A DNA stretch of 64,000 bases from CAZFLM01 sp964519955 (GCA_964519955.1 CAZFLM010000019.1:25945-89944); one strand, 5' to 3'. Counted from the first letter of the stretch, positions 17,549 through 26,774 are shown. Notes: generated by a model from the letters alone, not told the origin. A program made the numbers and translations.

Positions 17549-18163
17549 ATGGCACAGGATCGGTACGGTCTCTACCCAGGCGAGCCGGACATCCAGGAGG
17601 CGGCCGACCGGGGCATGGTCAGCACTTGCCGCCTCTATGGCGATGAGGCGCACCTCTCGCCGGCTGGGTCCGCGAAGACCACGACGTCGCCGGATGGCGT
17701 CTGGCCGAGGGTGGAGACGCAGGACTACGCCTTCGAGGCCGGCGCGATGGCCGGCTCCCGAGGGACCAGCCGAGCAACCACGAGCCAGGATGGGGCGAGC
17801 CAGTCCGAGTTCGAGACCACTTGCCCGGACGGGACGCGAACCAAGGGCAACAGCCGGCGGAGCCCGAGCGGGGCTCTATCCTGGCGATCCGAGTGGCATC
17901 GACCGGACGGAGCCTCGGGCACGGTCGAGGGCGAAGTCGGACCCGACGGAAGCGGCGAGATGCGAACGCGCACGTCCGACGGCACGTCCGCCGTGTTCCG
18001 GCTCAACGCGGACGGGTCCGGCACGGGGCAGGTCACCGGGAACGGGCCGTCGCTGCCCGCCCGCATCGAGCGGCGCGCGGACGGCAGCTCGAAGACCACG
18101 CCCGCCGATGGAACCGCGACGGAGTTTGCGCCGCCGAAGCCGCCGACAGCCGCGACAAGCTAG
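17549..18163 (+). CDS. DG-repeat hypothetical protein
   Basis: 204 aa with GGAGG before the ATG at 17549. I do not recognise a family. From about residue 70 it is built of short imperfect repeats around D-G-S/T (TCPDGTRTKGN, HRPDGASGTVEGEVGPDGSG, RTSDGTSAVFRLNADGSGTG, RRADGSSKTTPADGT), reminiscent of beta-solenoid or MORN-like stacking. No signal peptide or membrane helix. The C terminus is Pro/Thr-rich. It stands apart from its neighbours: 98 nt after the jelly-roll gene and convergent with the next one. Confidence 0.6.
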   Translation: MAQDRYGLYPGEPDIQEAADRGMVSTCRLYGDEAHLSPAGSAKTTTSPDGVWPRVETQDYAFEAGAMAGSRGTSRATTSQDGASQSEFETTCPDGTRTKGNSRRSPSGALSWRSEWHRPDGASGTVEGEVGPDGSGEMRTRTSDGTSAVFRLNADGSGTGQVTGNGPSLPARIERRADGSSKTTPADGTATEFAPPKPPTAATS

Positions 18164-18242
18164 CCCGCCCCGGCCCAGCGCTGCGCCGGATGGGCGCGGA
18201 GGCCCATCCGACCGCGGCGTCCGGGCCGGCAACTGCCGCCGC

Positions 18243-21200
18243 TCACTTCACCACGAAGCACCCCACGTCGTACGGCCCGATCTCGCCGCGCACGGTCGCC
18301 GCCCAGGCCTTGCGCGTCACCGAAGCCTGCCGGCTGGTGAACGCGTCGCGCACCGACTTGCCGGCGGGGCAGGGGACCGACAGCAGGTCGCCGCGGAGGG
18401 TGGCCGGCGTCGCGTTGTAGAGCGTGTAGACGGTCTCGCCGCCGCCCTCGAACCGGTTGCAGTAGAGGCCCGGCTTCAGCGTGGGGATGAGCGGCTGCGG
18501 GTGATCGCCGGCGAAGGCCTCGCGATGCGCGCGCAGCACGGCGTGGCAGCGGCGGATGGCCTCGCGCGTCTGCGGCGCGAACCACTCGCCGGCCGGCCCC
18601 TCCAGCCAGATCGCCTCGCCATTGAAGAACACCTGCTTCACGCCGGTCGCCCAGCTCCCCGTCGGCTGGTCGCAGATGAGGATCTCGATCGTCTTGAAGC
18701 CCGGCAGGCTGAACCGCGCCAGGTTCAGGGGCGCGCGAGTCGCCGTACCGTAGGACTGGTTCATCGCGTAGGTGAAGCTGCCATCCTGCAGCGCGGAGTT
18801 CACGTCAGCCGGGGTCTCCTCGGAGTAGATGGCGATCCCGGGTCCGACGGCATCGCGGATGCGCTTCAGCATGCCGGCCTCGGCGGTCACCGAGTAGCTG
18901 GGAACGGCGTGGCCGTGGTTCGGCGACCAGCAGTCCTTGCCCACGTCGCCGAAGCCAAACTCGTCCACGTACATCCCGGCCGGGCCCAGCGCGGCCTTGG
19001 CGTCGGCGTACGTCCGGGCCTGAATGTCGCGCCACGCCTCCACCGCGGGGCACATGAACATCTCCGTGCTCTCCGGGTAGAACGTCGGCTTGCCGCGCTC
19101 GTCGAGGATCTGCCAGGCGCGCGCCCCGTCGGTCTTGCCCAGCTTCCCGTTCGATTCCAGCAGGTAGCCCTCGATGTAGAGCCCCACCGGCACGTCCTGC
19201 GCCCGGATGCGCGCGACAGCCCTGCTCAGCGCATCGCGCCCGCCGCTCACGTAGGGCCAGGGCTCCGTGTCGCCCGGTCTGCCGTACGAGCGGCCGAACG
19301 GCCCCGCGTTGCCCCAGTCGAACAGGTGCAGGTAGTCGATGCCGCCGAACTGCGCCTTGGCCTCGTCGACGGCGCGCTGCAGGTCGATGACCTTCCCGTC
19401 GTCCAGCGGGTCGGCCCAGTGCAGGAAGCGCTGCCGGAAGTTGGCGATCTGCTGGAACCACGGCTTGCGCGGCGCGATGGGCTTGAACCAGGACGCCAGC
19501 CACGACCGGTACGCCTCCATGCCGCGCGTCGGCGCGCCGTCGGTGACCGTGACGATGGTGGCGGGCACCGTTACCGACGCGCTCGGCTTCAGCTCCTGCG
19601 CGGCGAAGTCCACGCCCACGGTGAACCCCGCGTCGCCCTTGTCGAGGCGGTAGCGCTTCTGAGCGCAGGCGCGGTCCTCCGTGCGCAGCGACAGCCCGAC
19701 GCCTTGCGCCGGCGCGAACGTGTCGACGAACTGCAGTGGGAACAGGCCGGAGTAGCGCTCGTTGTAGGAGCAAGGCCGGTTGTCCAGGGCCGCGCCGCGC
19801 TTCGGGTAGAGGTACCACTCGGCATCGGCGCTGGCTGCCAGCCGATATGGCCCGACGGTCCCAGCCCGGATGGCCACTTTGTGCGGGAGCTGCCCGGTGT
19901 TGACGACCGCGACCTGCAGGGCCAGGCCGTCTCGCCGCGCGGAGAGCCACATGGTGATCCGCAGGTCCGCCATGCCGACTGGGGTGTAGTCCGCCGCGAC
20001 GAAGCCGTGCTCCGCGCGCGGCGGAGCGGCAGAGAGCAGTTCCACCGGATGCCCATCGACCTCGACGCCCAGCAGGCGCGATGCGCGCGGGAGCATCTGC
20101 GCTCCGTCCGGCCTCCGGCGCAGGCTGCGGAGGGTCGGCGCGGCGGCCAAGTCCACCGATGCGAGGCACCGGCCGGACGCGACCGTGACTACGCTGCCCC
20201 GGAGCGCCATCGACTGGCCGGCCGGCGCTGGCTTCGGCGCGAGGTGCGCGGGCAGGCCGGCGACCGATGCGGCAGGCTTCACCGGCTGGCGGCCATCGGT
20301 GCGGATCGACGCGGCCAGCACGTGCAGCGCCAACTGGTCGGAGCGGTCGACGACCTCGACGCCGGTAAGGCGCTTCGCATGGTCCGCCGGCGCCGCGATC
20401 ACCTGGCCGCCCGCCCCGATGCCCGCGAAGCCGCCGGGCACCCCGACCGGCAGCACCTCGTCGAACGTGCCATCCGCGTACGCCAGGCGAACCGCGAACC
20501 GGTCGACATCCCAGATCGCCACGAGCTTGCCGCCGCCCCGGATCGCGTCGTCCTTGCCCTGCATCTCGGCCTCGAGCAGCAGGTAGACCTCCGACGCGCG
20601 CGCATCGGCAGCCAGGCGGACACTACCATGCCCCGGCAGGCCGGTCGACGCCGCGAACCCGGGCTCGACCCTGAACGGGATGCCCTCGACCGTGACGCCC
20701 CCGCCTGCGTCCGGCTGGATGCCGGCCGTCGCGTAGGGTGCGGTGCGCATCCCGAGGCCGAGCGGCTGTACCGCGCCGAACGCCGCGCCCGGCTTCCGCG
20801 CGCTGCTGTCCCACGGCCGCTGCACCGGGGCCTCCTGCGCCAGCCCGATGCGCGCCACCTCCAGCCACGCGCCCTGACCCGCCGCCTGCACGTCGCACGC
20901 CACACCGGTGATGGTCCGCAGCTTCTGCACGACCGGCGCGAGGTCGGCCGACACGGTGTGCCAGCGCTCGTCCGCGATGACCTCGCCGCTGCCGATCGTC
21001 ACCTGGTAGTCGTCGGTCCGCCCGCGCGGCGCACCCAGGAAGCAGAGGAGGTAGTGCCCCTGGCGCGAGGCGGCCCTGGCCCGGTACCGCAAGATCGCCA
21101 CCTTGTAGCCGCCGGGGTCGACCTGGCCGGGGAGGCTCCAGGAGAACTTCATCCCGGTGCCCGTCACCGCCACGCCGAGTCGCACCCCCTCGCCGGTCCG

Positions 21201-21362
21201 CGCGACGGAGGTCTTGCCGGCCGGCGCCGGGTTGCCCAGCCAGCTCGGCTGCGCCTTGAACTCGGCCTGCGCCAGCGGCGCCTCCCACGTCTGCGCGGGG
21301 CAGGGGAGCGCGGCGGCCAAGGGCGTGGCAAGCAGAAGAGCGAGCGTGATGCGTGGGGACAT
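18243..21362 (-). CDS. Large secreted DUF6259-like glycosidase candidate
   Basis: 1039 aa. AAGGAG lies six bases before the ATG at 21362. A signal peptide ends near PCPAQ. The N-terminal ~170 residues resemble a carbohydrate-binding beta-sandwich (QVDPGGYKVAILRYRARAA; DERWHTVSADLAP). The middle is a beta-supersandwich and the last ~400 residues a TIM barrel, with candidate catalytic acids D800/E801 (GMYVDEFGFGD) and E848/E849 (IYSEETPADVN). The aromatic CPAVEAWRDIQARTYADAK stretch before them is typical of family-36-like architectures. It ends in a short beta-sandwich. Probably an external glycosidase. A run of four small genes lies upstream in the same direction. Confidence 0.7.
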   Translation of the reverse strand: MSPRITLALLLATPLAAALPCPAQTWEAPLAQAEFKAQPSWLGNPAPAGKTSVARTGEGVRLGVAVTGTGMKFSWSLPGQVDPGGYKVAILRYRARAASRQGHYLLCFLGAPRGRTDDYQVTIGSGEVIADERWHTVSADLAPVVQKLRTITGVACDVQAAGQGAWLEVARIGLAQEAPVQRPWDSSARKPGAAFGAVQPLGLGMRTAPYATAGIQPDAGGGVTVEGIPFRVEPGFAASTGLPGHGSVRLAADARASEVYLLLEAEMQGKDDAIRGGGKLVAIWDVDRFAVRLAYADGTFDEVLPVGVPGGFAGIGAGGQVIAAPADHAKRLTGVEVVDRSDQLALHVLAASIRTDGRQPVKPAASVAGLPAHLAPKPAPAGQSMALRGSVVTVASGRCLASVDLAAAPTLRSLRRRPDGAQMLPRASRLLGVEVDGHPVELLSAAPPRAEHGFVAADYTPVGMADLRITMWLSARRDGLALQVAVVNTGQLPHKVAIRAGTVGPYRLAASADAEWYLYPKRGAALDNRPCSYNERYSGLFPLQFVDTFAPAQGVGLSLRTEDRACAQKRYRLDKGDAGFTVGVDFAAQELKPSASVTVPATIVTVTDGAPTRGMEAYRSWLASWFKPIAPRKPWFQQIANFRQRFLHWADPLDDGKVIDLQRAVDEAKAQFGGIDYLHLFDWGNAGPFGRSYGRPGDTEPWPYVSGGRDALSRAVARIRAQDVPVGLYIEGYLLESNGKLGKTDGARAWQILDERGKPTFYPESTEMFMCPAVEAWRDIQARTYADAKAALGPAGMYVDEFGFGDVGKDCWSPNHGHAVPSYSVTAEAGMLKRIRDAVGPGIAIYSEETPADVNSALQDGSFTYAMNQSYGTATRAPLNLARFSLPGFKTIEILICDQPTGSWATGVKQVFFNGEAIWLEGPAGEWFAPQTREAIRRCHAVLRAHREAFAGDHPQPLIPTLKPGLYCNRFEGGGETVYTLYNATPATLRGDLLSVPCPAGKSVRDAFTSRQASVTRKAWAATVRGEIGPYDVGCFVVK

Positions 21363-21389
21363 GGTGGCTCCTTGGGTGTCGCAGGGGTA

Positions 21390-21608
21390 TCAGCGTCTGA
21401 GGCCAAGCCGATCGAGCGCGTCGTCGAAGGACACCCCTCCGGTGCGCTCCTTCGGTTCCAGCAGGCGCCGCCGCATCGGTTCGCTGCGCAGCAGGTAGGC
21501 GGTCTCCAGTTCGGAGGGGATCTCGCGCCACTGCACGATGGCCACGAGGACGCCTGTCACGTTGCCGCCCGCGTCGCAGACGTACTGGACTTCCGAGGGT
21601 ATAGGCAT
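21390..21608 (-). CDS. Small soluble protein, weakly antitoxin-like
   Basis: 72 aa, with GAGGT seven bases before the ATG at 21608. The start of the protein (PSEVQYVCDAGGNVTGVLVAIVQW) has the beta-strand shape of the N-terminal part of Phd/RelB-type antitoxins, where the protein also reads a short strand, D-x-x-G-x, then V-hydrophobic-Ile. The rest is a helix with LLRSEPMRRRLLE and FDDALDRLGL. No toxin partner is next to it; instead two small membrane proteins are upstream. The core VAIVQW resembles VAIVQF in the gene at 22112-22375. Function uncertain. Confidence 0.6.
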   Translation of the reverse strand: MPIPSEVQYVCDAGGNVTGVLVAIVQWREIPSELETAYLLRSEPMRRRLLEPKERTGGVSFDDALDRLGLRR

Positions 21609-21618
21609 AGCCGTGACC

Positions 21619-21849
21619 TCATCGGATCGCGATGTCGCCGCCGAAGACCTTGAGGATGAGCACGATGTCCAGCAGCACGACCGGCACGATGAAGAGCACG
21701 GGCTGGATGTGGAGGGCCATGAACGCGGCGAGGGTGGCAGCCCAGATGCCGATGAGGATGCCGCCTTCCTTCGGGTAGAGGTCGCCGTCGTAGAGCCCCC
21801 AGATCGTGAGGACCCAGAAGGCGACGGACGGAATGCTCAAGGGGACCAT
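21619..21849 (-). CDS. Two-helix small membrane protein, copy A
   Basis: 76 aa; AGGAGGG precedes the ATG at 21849. Two or three hydrophobic segments, with a hinge GLYDGDLYPKEGG near residue 18-30, then GIWAATLAAFMAL and FIVPVVLLDIVLIL. Clearly related to the gene just upstream (21863-22078), which has GLYRRTLRPWEAG followed by AVWASAYALFLAM and FIAPVLVLM; even the leaders match (GAGGAGNNTCCACG). So this is a tandem duplicate. Function unknown. Confidence 0.7.
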   Translation of the reverse strand: MVPLSIPSVAFWVLTIWGLYDGDLYPKEGGILIGIWAATLAAFMALHIQPVLFIVPVVLLDIVLILKVFGGDIAIR

Positions 21850-21862
21850 CGTGGACCCTCCT

Positions 21863-22078
21863 CTATAGCCGGCTGTCCCGGCTGTACATGCGCGTCATGG
21901 CGACGCCCATCAGCACCAGCACGGGCGCGATGAACGTGGCCAGGCTCCAACCCATGGCGAGGAAGAGGGCGTACGCGGATGCCCAGACAGCGGCTAGAGC
22001 CCCTGCCTCCCACGGCCGCAGCGTCCGGCGATACAGCCCTCGACCCAGCAGCAGCAACGCGATCGACGTGAAGCTTAT
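21863..22078 (-). CDS. Two-helix small membrane protein, copy B, unusual start
   Basis: 71 aa if translation begins at the ATA codon at 22076-22078, which lies exactly where copy A has its ATG relative to the shared GAGGAGNNTCCACG leader. The only standard starts are later (TTG at 22057, giving 64 aa, without a good ribosome binding site). So either ATA is used, or the start is mutated, or the TTG serves. Two hydrophobic segments and a basic C terminus (TRMYSRDSRL). Paralogue of the next gene. Confidence 0.55.
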   Translation of the reverse strand: MSFTSIALLLLGRGLYRRTLRPWEAGALAAVWASAYALFLAMGWSLATFIAPVLVLMGVAMTRMYSRDSRL

Positions 22079-22111
22079 CGTGGAGTCTCCTCTGGCAGGC
22101 TGGACGGCGTG

Positions 22112-22375
22112 CTACTTCTCCAGGGTCCGAGGATCGCCCTTGAACTGCACGATGGCGACGATCCGGCGCGGGTTGATCGCGACGCTCGGGATCTCGCGCT
22201 TGTCCCACTCGCTCCAGCTCTTGATCTCGCCGCGATCGTGGTAGACAAGGTCGTCCAGGCGAATATAGGCTCCCTGCTCTGCCTTCGCCATCAGCTCGTC
22301 GAGCGTATCAGCCGTGCTGCCGCAGAACGTGTAGCCATCGTCGCCGTCGTCGATACGGATCCTGTACCAGTTCAT
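22112..22375 (-). CDS. Small soluble hypothetical protein
   Basis: 87 aa from the ATG at 22375, which has AGGAGG six bases upstream; an in-frame Met 9 codons earlier lacks one. The protein has an acidic start (NWYRIRIDDGDDGYTFCG), a helix (TLDELMAKAEQG), then LDDLVYHDRGEIKSWSEWD and a final INPRRIVAIVQFKGDP strand. I do not recognise it. It heads a minus-strand run of four tiny genes (soluble, membrane, membrane, soluble) with gaps of 10-33 nt, which looks like one operon leading into the glycosidase gene. Confidence 0.65.
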   Translation of the reverse strand: MNWYRIRIDDGDDGYTFCGSTADTLDELMAKAEQGAYIRLDDLVYHDRGEIKSWSEWDKREIPSVAINPRRIVAIVQFKGDPRTLEK

Positions 22376-22452
22376 CAGGTGCCTCCTGTAGCGGATGTCC
22401 AACCAAGGTCAACTCAGCTCGCCAACCAGAACCACTGGAACAGCCCGCCGTT

Positions 22453-23499
22453 CTACCCCTCCTGCGGCCGCACGACCACCTTCATCCCGTCGCGGCCCTC
22501 GCTCGTGGCGAAGGCTTCGTGCACCTGCGAGAGCGGGAAGCGGTGCGTGATGAGCGGGGCCACGCGCACGAGGCCCTTCTCCAGCAGGCGGACAGCCGTC
22601 TCGTGCTGGCGCGGCACGCTGCCGTGTGAGCCCGTCACGAAGCACTCCTTGTAATGGATCGTGTTGCTCAGCACGCTCAGCGGGCGCGCGTCCTTCCTCA
22701 GGCCGCCGAACAGGTTCACCACGCCGCGGTGCGCCACCATCTCGATGGCCTGCTCGTGCGCCTCGACGGAGCCGCAGGTCGTCATGACGATGTCCGGGCC
22801 CTCGCCGCCGGTCAGCTCCAGGCAGCGCGCCACCACGTCCTCGTCGTCCGACGCGATGTAGGCATCAGCGCCGTACTCCTTCGCGATCTGCATGCGCTTG
22901 GCGCTGCGCTGGATGCCGATGACCTGCGTGGCGCCCATGATGCGGGCCAGGTCGATCATCATGCAGCCGATCGGCCCCAGCCCGATGATGACCACCGACT
23001 TGCCGAGCGAGAGGCCCGCCAGCTCCAGCCCGTTGATGGCGCAGGCCAGGGGCTCCGCCAGCGCCGCCTCGTCGAAGCCCAGCGCGTCGGAGAACGGCGT
23101 CACCGGGCCCTCGTCGAGCAGCAGCTTCGTCAGCAGCATGTACTCGGCGAACGCGCCCGGGATCTGGTAGCCCACCGCGTAGTTGATCGAGCAGTTGTTG
23201 CCGATGCCATTGCGGCACCAGCGGCACTGTCCGCACGGCACGTCCGCGCCGATCGCCACGCGCTGGCCCACCTTGACGCGGGTCACGTTCTTCCCGGCCG
23301 CCACCACGACGCCCGCCGTCTCGTGCCCGATGATCGCGGGCGGCCTCACGCGCGGGTTGCCGTGGTGCAGGATGCGCACGTCCGAACCGCAGATGCTGAT
23401 CGACTCGACGCGCAGGAGGGCGCTGTCGTCATCCACCTCGGGCGTCGGCACGTCGGTAAGGACCAGGCGGTCCAGGTCTTCCAGAACGGCTGCTCTCAA
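22453..23499 (-). CDS. Zinc-dependent alcohol/polyol dehydrogenase (threonine/sorbitol dehydrogenase type)
   Basis: 348 aa with all expected zinc ligands. The catalytic site has C37 in ICGSD and H59-E60 in GHETAGVV. The structural zinc loop has C89, C92, C95 and C103 (CGQCRWCRNGIGNNC). The Rossmann motif GLGPIG is near residue 173. It oxidises a secondary alcohol, such as a sugar alcohol or L-threonine, with NAD+. The nearest annotated relatives would be sorbitol, L-threonine 3- or galactitol dehydrogenases; the substrate cannot be told. Its start lies 179 nt from the GH20-like stop, with a hairpin repeat in between. Unlike the two dehydrogenases at 4164-6146, it keeps the full metal sites. 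Confidence 0.9.
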   Translation of the reverse strand: MRAAVLEDLDRLVLTDVPTPEVDDDSALLRVESISICGSDVRILHHGNPRVRPPAIIGHETAGVVVAAGKNVTRVKVGQRVAIGADVPCGQCRWCRNGIGNNCSINYAVGYQIPGAFAEYMLLTKLLLDEGPVTPFSDALGFDEAALAEPLACAINGLELAGLSLGKSVVIIGLGPIGCMMIDLARIMGATQVIGIQRSAKRMQIAKEYGADAYIASDDEDVVARCLELTGGEGPDIVMTTCGSVEAHEQAIEMVAHRGVVNLFGGLRKDARPLSVLSNTIHYKECFVTGSHGSVPRQHETAVRLLEKGLVRVAPLITHRFPLSQVHEAFATSEGRDGMKVVVRPQEG

Positions 23500-23593
23500 C
23501 TCGTGGGTCTCCTCGTCAGGTCATTCGCTGCGGATACGTTCGCCAGTGGCATCCGGAAGCCCTACGTCGCGCGTGCCAGTGCCGCCACCGACC

Positions 23594-23642
23594 GGTCCGC
23601 GCAGGCGGACCTTGTGCCGTTCTCAGGCGCGACTTCAGTCGC
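23594..23642. repeat. REP-like double hairpin
   Basis: Two perfect small palindromes lie in the gap between genes: GGTCCGC...GCGGACC (stem 7, loop GCAG, 23594-23611), then GCGAC-TTCA-GTCGC (23629-23642). The second matches the GCGACTGAAGTCGC word seen as a repeat in many environmental bacterial genomes. This is the only copy noticed here. It could also act as a bidirectional transcription or mRNA-stability element. Confidence 0.6.
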
Positions 23643-23678
23643 CGGCCCCCCGCGGTCCCGCCAGCGGCACGCTCCTCG

Positions 23679-26600
23679 CTACCGCCCCTCCACCGCGTGT
23701 ACGACCACCTCGACCGGGTGCGAGCGGTCCAGCGTGGCGCGCAGGGCGTTCATCTGGTCGGCAGGAGACGTGGGGCACGGGCCGCCAACCATCGCGAAGT
23801 GCGTGGCCGGCACGCCGCCCTCCACCACCACGCCGCCCATGCCGCCACCCGGGCCGACCAGGTGCAGCGTGCGCACCTCTGGCGTCGCGAGGCCCATGAG
23901 CAACTGGCCGGCGGCGTACTTGGCGCACCAGCGCTGGCCGTCGCGCCGGGCCTGGCACTCGGTCCCCGAGGAGAGCGGCTTCACCGGGCCGGTCCAGCCG
24001 TCCTCGAAAAGAAACGTGCCGGGCGTCGGGCTCGCGGCGCCGAGGAGCTTGGCGTCGTCGAAGCAGGCGAAGTAGGCGGTCGGTGCGTTGAGCGTGCAGT
24101 CCACCCACGGCCGGCCTGCCCAGATGTCGAGCGTCTTGCAGAGGCCATTCGTGTCGGTGCAGCGGATGCGCGCGAAGAGCGGGCCGGATGCCAGCACCTC
24201 CAGTCTGTTCTGTGCGCGGCGGGCGAGGCCGTTGATGTCCGCGAACCCAGCCCAGTCCTTCTCACCCGGCTCGGTGATGTCGCGCCCCGCCACCTCCCAC
24301 CGGTAGATGTGGCCGCCCTCGCGCCCGATGAGCAGGCGGAACACGCCGCTGGTCACCCACAGCCCGCCCTTCGGCGCCTTCGTCACCGCGACCTGGACGC
24401 CGGACGCCGGAGCCTTCTCCGCCCCACTGTAGAGGAGGAACGCGCGCTCGCCGCCAGCCGGCACAACGCCTGGGAACATGAACGCCAGCGCCCACTCGCC
24501 GCCGACCTTGCCGACCTGGCAGGGCACGAGCGTCTGAGCGCCGGTCGCCGGGTCGAGCGCCATGAGCTGGTAGCCGGCGGGGTTGCCTGCGGGAGGGCCC
24601 GGCAGGCCGATGACAACCGGCAGATCGGTCCGCGCGTTCTCGCCCGCGCGCAGCACGAAGCCGACGCGCGTGGCGCTGCCTGGAGCGGTCCACTTCGCAC
24701 GGGGCGCGAGCGGCGTGTCGTCTCGAGTCACGGGAATGCCCGACGCGACCGAATCAGCGGTGGTCAGCCCGACTTCGGAGCCGGACGGCAGCGCCCGCCC
24801 CGACCGCAGGCCCTCCTGCGCAGCTTCCAGCTTCGCCAGAACCGCGTCGAACTGCCCGAGGTACGCGTCGTAGCGCGCGGTCACCCGGTCGAGCGCGTAG
24901 GGCTTCTTCTCCGTGTTCCAGAGCCGCACGTACTCCCGCTTGAGCGCGAGGTGCTGCTCACGGACGGTTGCTACGACTCCGCGGGCCTCCGTCACCAGGC
25001 GCTGGGCCTCGTCGGCGGCCGGCGCGGCGCAGGCCTTCGCGTAGAGGTCAGCGGCCCGCAATAGGTCTAGGGACCGTGTCGCCATCAGCCGCATGCGCTC
25101 GGCCCCGTAGATGAAGTGGTCAACCAGGTCCGCGTTCACCCGCGCCGCGCGCTTCGCCTCCCGAAGGTGCGTCAGGGCGGGATCGACGATCGCGAGAAGC
25201 TCCTTCGCCTGGCGGATGCGCTCCGCACGCACCACGGAGAGCGCCACCTCGGGCGCCCAGAAGCGGGAGTCCATCATCCCTTGGTAGCCGGGCAGGCGGT
25301 GCGTCTTCGCGAGCAGGTCGATCGCCTTGCCGAAGTGGTCGCCCGGCTCCCCGAGCAGCACGCCTCCGAGCCGCCGGCTGAAGTCAGCGTACGGCGTCTT
25401 CGAGCCGGTCCAGGCGCACTCCGCACCCCACGCGACGCCGGGCCAGTTCGGCGCGAAGAGCATCTCCCCGTCGTCGTTCCAGATCGTGTTGAGCGCCCCG
25501 ATGGCCCCGTGCTTCACCCCATCGCGCACGTAGTTGCGGTTGTTCGTGATCGCCACGCCGAAGTCGGGCAGGATGCGGCTCCAGTTGCTCGTGCCGGGGC
25601 AGACGAAGAACTCGTGCCCCGACTTCGCGAAGGGTGCGATGGCGTCGTCCCACGAGGCGCGGTCGTCGTAGCCCCACGAGAGGAAGACGACATCCGCAGG
25701 CACCTCGGCGATCTTGTCCGGGTGCATCAGCAGGATGTCGCCCCACATCATCATGCGCTTCCGGTACTTGTCGTGCAGCAGGGCGTTGATGCGCTGGATG
25801 TGCCGCAGGTACACCCCGCCGACGCCGATCTGGTCCGCGAGCGCCTTGGAGGGGCCAGACCCCAACCCCTGCGTCTCGTCGCAGCACACGTTGAAGAGCG
25901 GCGAGTCCGTGAGCGGCGCCATCTCGGAGTAGAGGTCGTCGAGGAGCTGGTAGGTGCGCTCGTTCGTGGGGTTCAGGATGTCCGCGGTCTCGCGCAGGTC
26001 GGCGTACTGCGGGTGGACCAGCAGGTTGTAGAAGTGGCCGAACGACTGCTGGTTGCCTACGATCTCCACGCCCTGCGTCTTCGCGAAGGCGACCCACGCG
26101 CGCAGCTCGTCCGGCGTCAGGCTGCCGTCCTTCGGCCCGAACTCGGGGTGCTTCGAGTACGCGAACTGGCTCTCCTGATAGGTCGTGAAGAAGCTCAGAC
26201 GCAGCTCGGAGGCCAGGCGCACCTCGCGCTTCAGGCTCTCCAGCTTCGGGCTCGGCCCGCGCGTGATGTCGTCCTGCGACCCGCGGTAGCGCAGCGCCGG
26301 CCAGTCCGCGACGGTCACGCACGGAATCGACTTGCCGCGCAGGTTCGCCCGAACGAGCTGCTGCAGCGCGCGCATCGCCCAGACCAGCCCCGCCTCGTCG
26401 CGCGCCTCCGCCGCGATGCCGCCCTTCGTCACGCGGAGCGCGTACGCCTCGGGGTGCGCGGGCACCGTCAGCGCGGCCGCGCTCTTCCCGATCCGCAGGC
26501 TCCAGCGCGCACCGGCAGACGGCACCGCCTCGACGAGGACCTCTACCCCGCACGCCCGCTTCACCTCGCCGCGCAGCTCCTCCGCCACCGAGGACGCCGC

Positions 26601-26774
26601 CACCCCCTGCGTCACGCGCAGCACGGCCGTCGGCGCCAGCGCGAATCCGCCCGGCTCCACCGCGACCTGCCGCGGCCACGGCACCAGGCGGAGGGAGGAG
26701 GAGGCGTCAGCCCCCGCGGCCAGCGGCAGGAAGAGAAGGGCCAGCACGGCAAGCACGGCGGCGAAGTGGGACAT
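23679..26774 (-). CDS. Secreted GH20-like beta-N-acetylhexosaminidase family protein with C-terminal extension
   Basis: 1031 aa; AAGGAG before the ATG at 26774, with a signal peptide at 1-22. Residues ~25-150 form the GH20b-type alpha/beta domain that precedes GH20 barrels (LRLVPWPRQVAVEPGGF). The barrel starts with WPALRYRGSQDD at ~158. The catalytic Asp-Glu pair is probably D299-E300 in FNVCCDET, where classical enzymes have H-x-G-G-D-E; the change around it hints at a divergent substrate. Further on are WGDILLMHPD and WSRILPDFGV. Residues ~640-1031 are an extra beta-rich part (GGHIYRWEVAGRDI). It would release GlcNAc/GalNAc-like or other sugars outside the cytoplasm. Confidence 0.8.
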   Translation of the reverse strand: MSHFAAVLAVLALLFLPLAAGADASSSLRLVPWPRQVAVEPGGFALAPTAVLRVTQGVAASSVAEELRGEVKRACGVEVLVEAVPSAGARWSLRIGKSAAALTVPAHPEAYALRVTKGGIAAEARDEAGLVWAMRALQQLVRANLRGKSIPCVTVADWPALRYRGSQDDITRGPSPKLESLKREVRLASELRLSFFTTYQESQFAYSKHPEFGPKDGSLTPDELRAWVAFAKTQGVEIVGNQQSFGHFYNLLVHPQYADLRETADILNPTNERTYQLLDDLYSEMAPLTDSPLFNVCCDETQGLGSGPSKALADQIGVGGVYLRHIQRINALLHDKYRKRMMMWGDILLMHPDKIAEVPADVVFLSWGYDDRASWDDAIAPFAKSGHEFFVCPGTSNWSRILPDFGVAITNNRNYVRDGVKHGAIGALNTIWNDDGEMLFAPNWPGVAWGAECAWTGSKTPYADFSRRLGGVLLGEPGDHFGKAIDLLAKTHRLPGYQGMMDSRFWAPEVALSVVRAERIRQAKELLAIVDPALTHLREAKRAARVNADLVDHFIYGAERMRLMATRSLDLLRAADLYAKACAAPAADEAQRLVTEARGVVATVREQHLALKREYVRLWNTEKKPYALDRVTARYDAYLGQFDAVLAKLEAAQEGLRSGRALPSGSEVGLTTADSVASGIPVTRDDTPLAPRAKWTAPGSATRVGFVLRAGENARTDLPVVIGLPGPPAGNPAGYQLMALDPATGAQTLVPCQVGKVGGEWALAFMFPGVVPAGGERAFLLYSGAEKAPASGVQVAVTKAPKGGLWVTSGVFRLLIGREGGHIYRWEVAGRDITEPGEKDWAGFADINGLARRAQNRLEVLASGPLFARIRCTDTNGLCKTLDIWAGRPWVDCTLNAPTAYFACFDDAKLLGAASPTPGTFLFEDGWTGPVKPLSSGTECQARRDGQRWCAKYAAGQLLMGLATPEVRTLHLVGPGGGMGGVVVEGGVPATHFAMVGGPCPTSPADQMNALRATLDRSHPVEVVVHAVEGR

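Noticed and set aside
17460..21653. A 1397-aa plus-strand open frame
   Set aside because: Antisense shadow of the large DUF6259-like glycosidase; Arg/Ala/Pro-rich, no domain pattern, no ribosome binding site.
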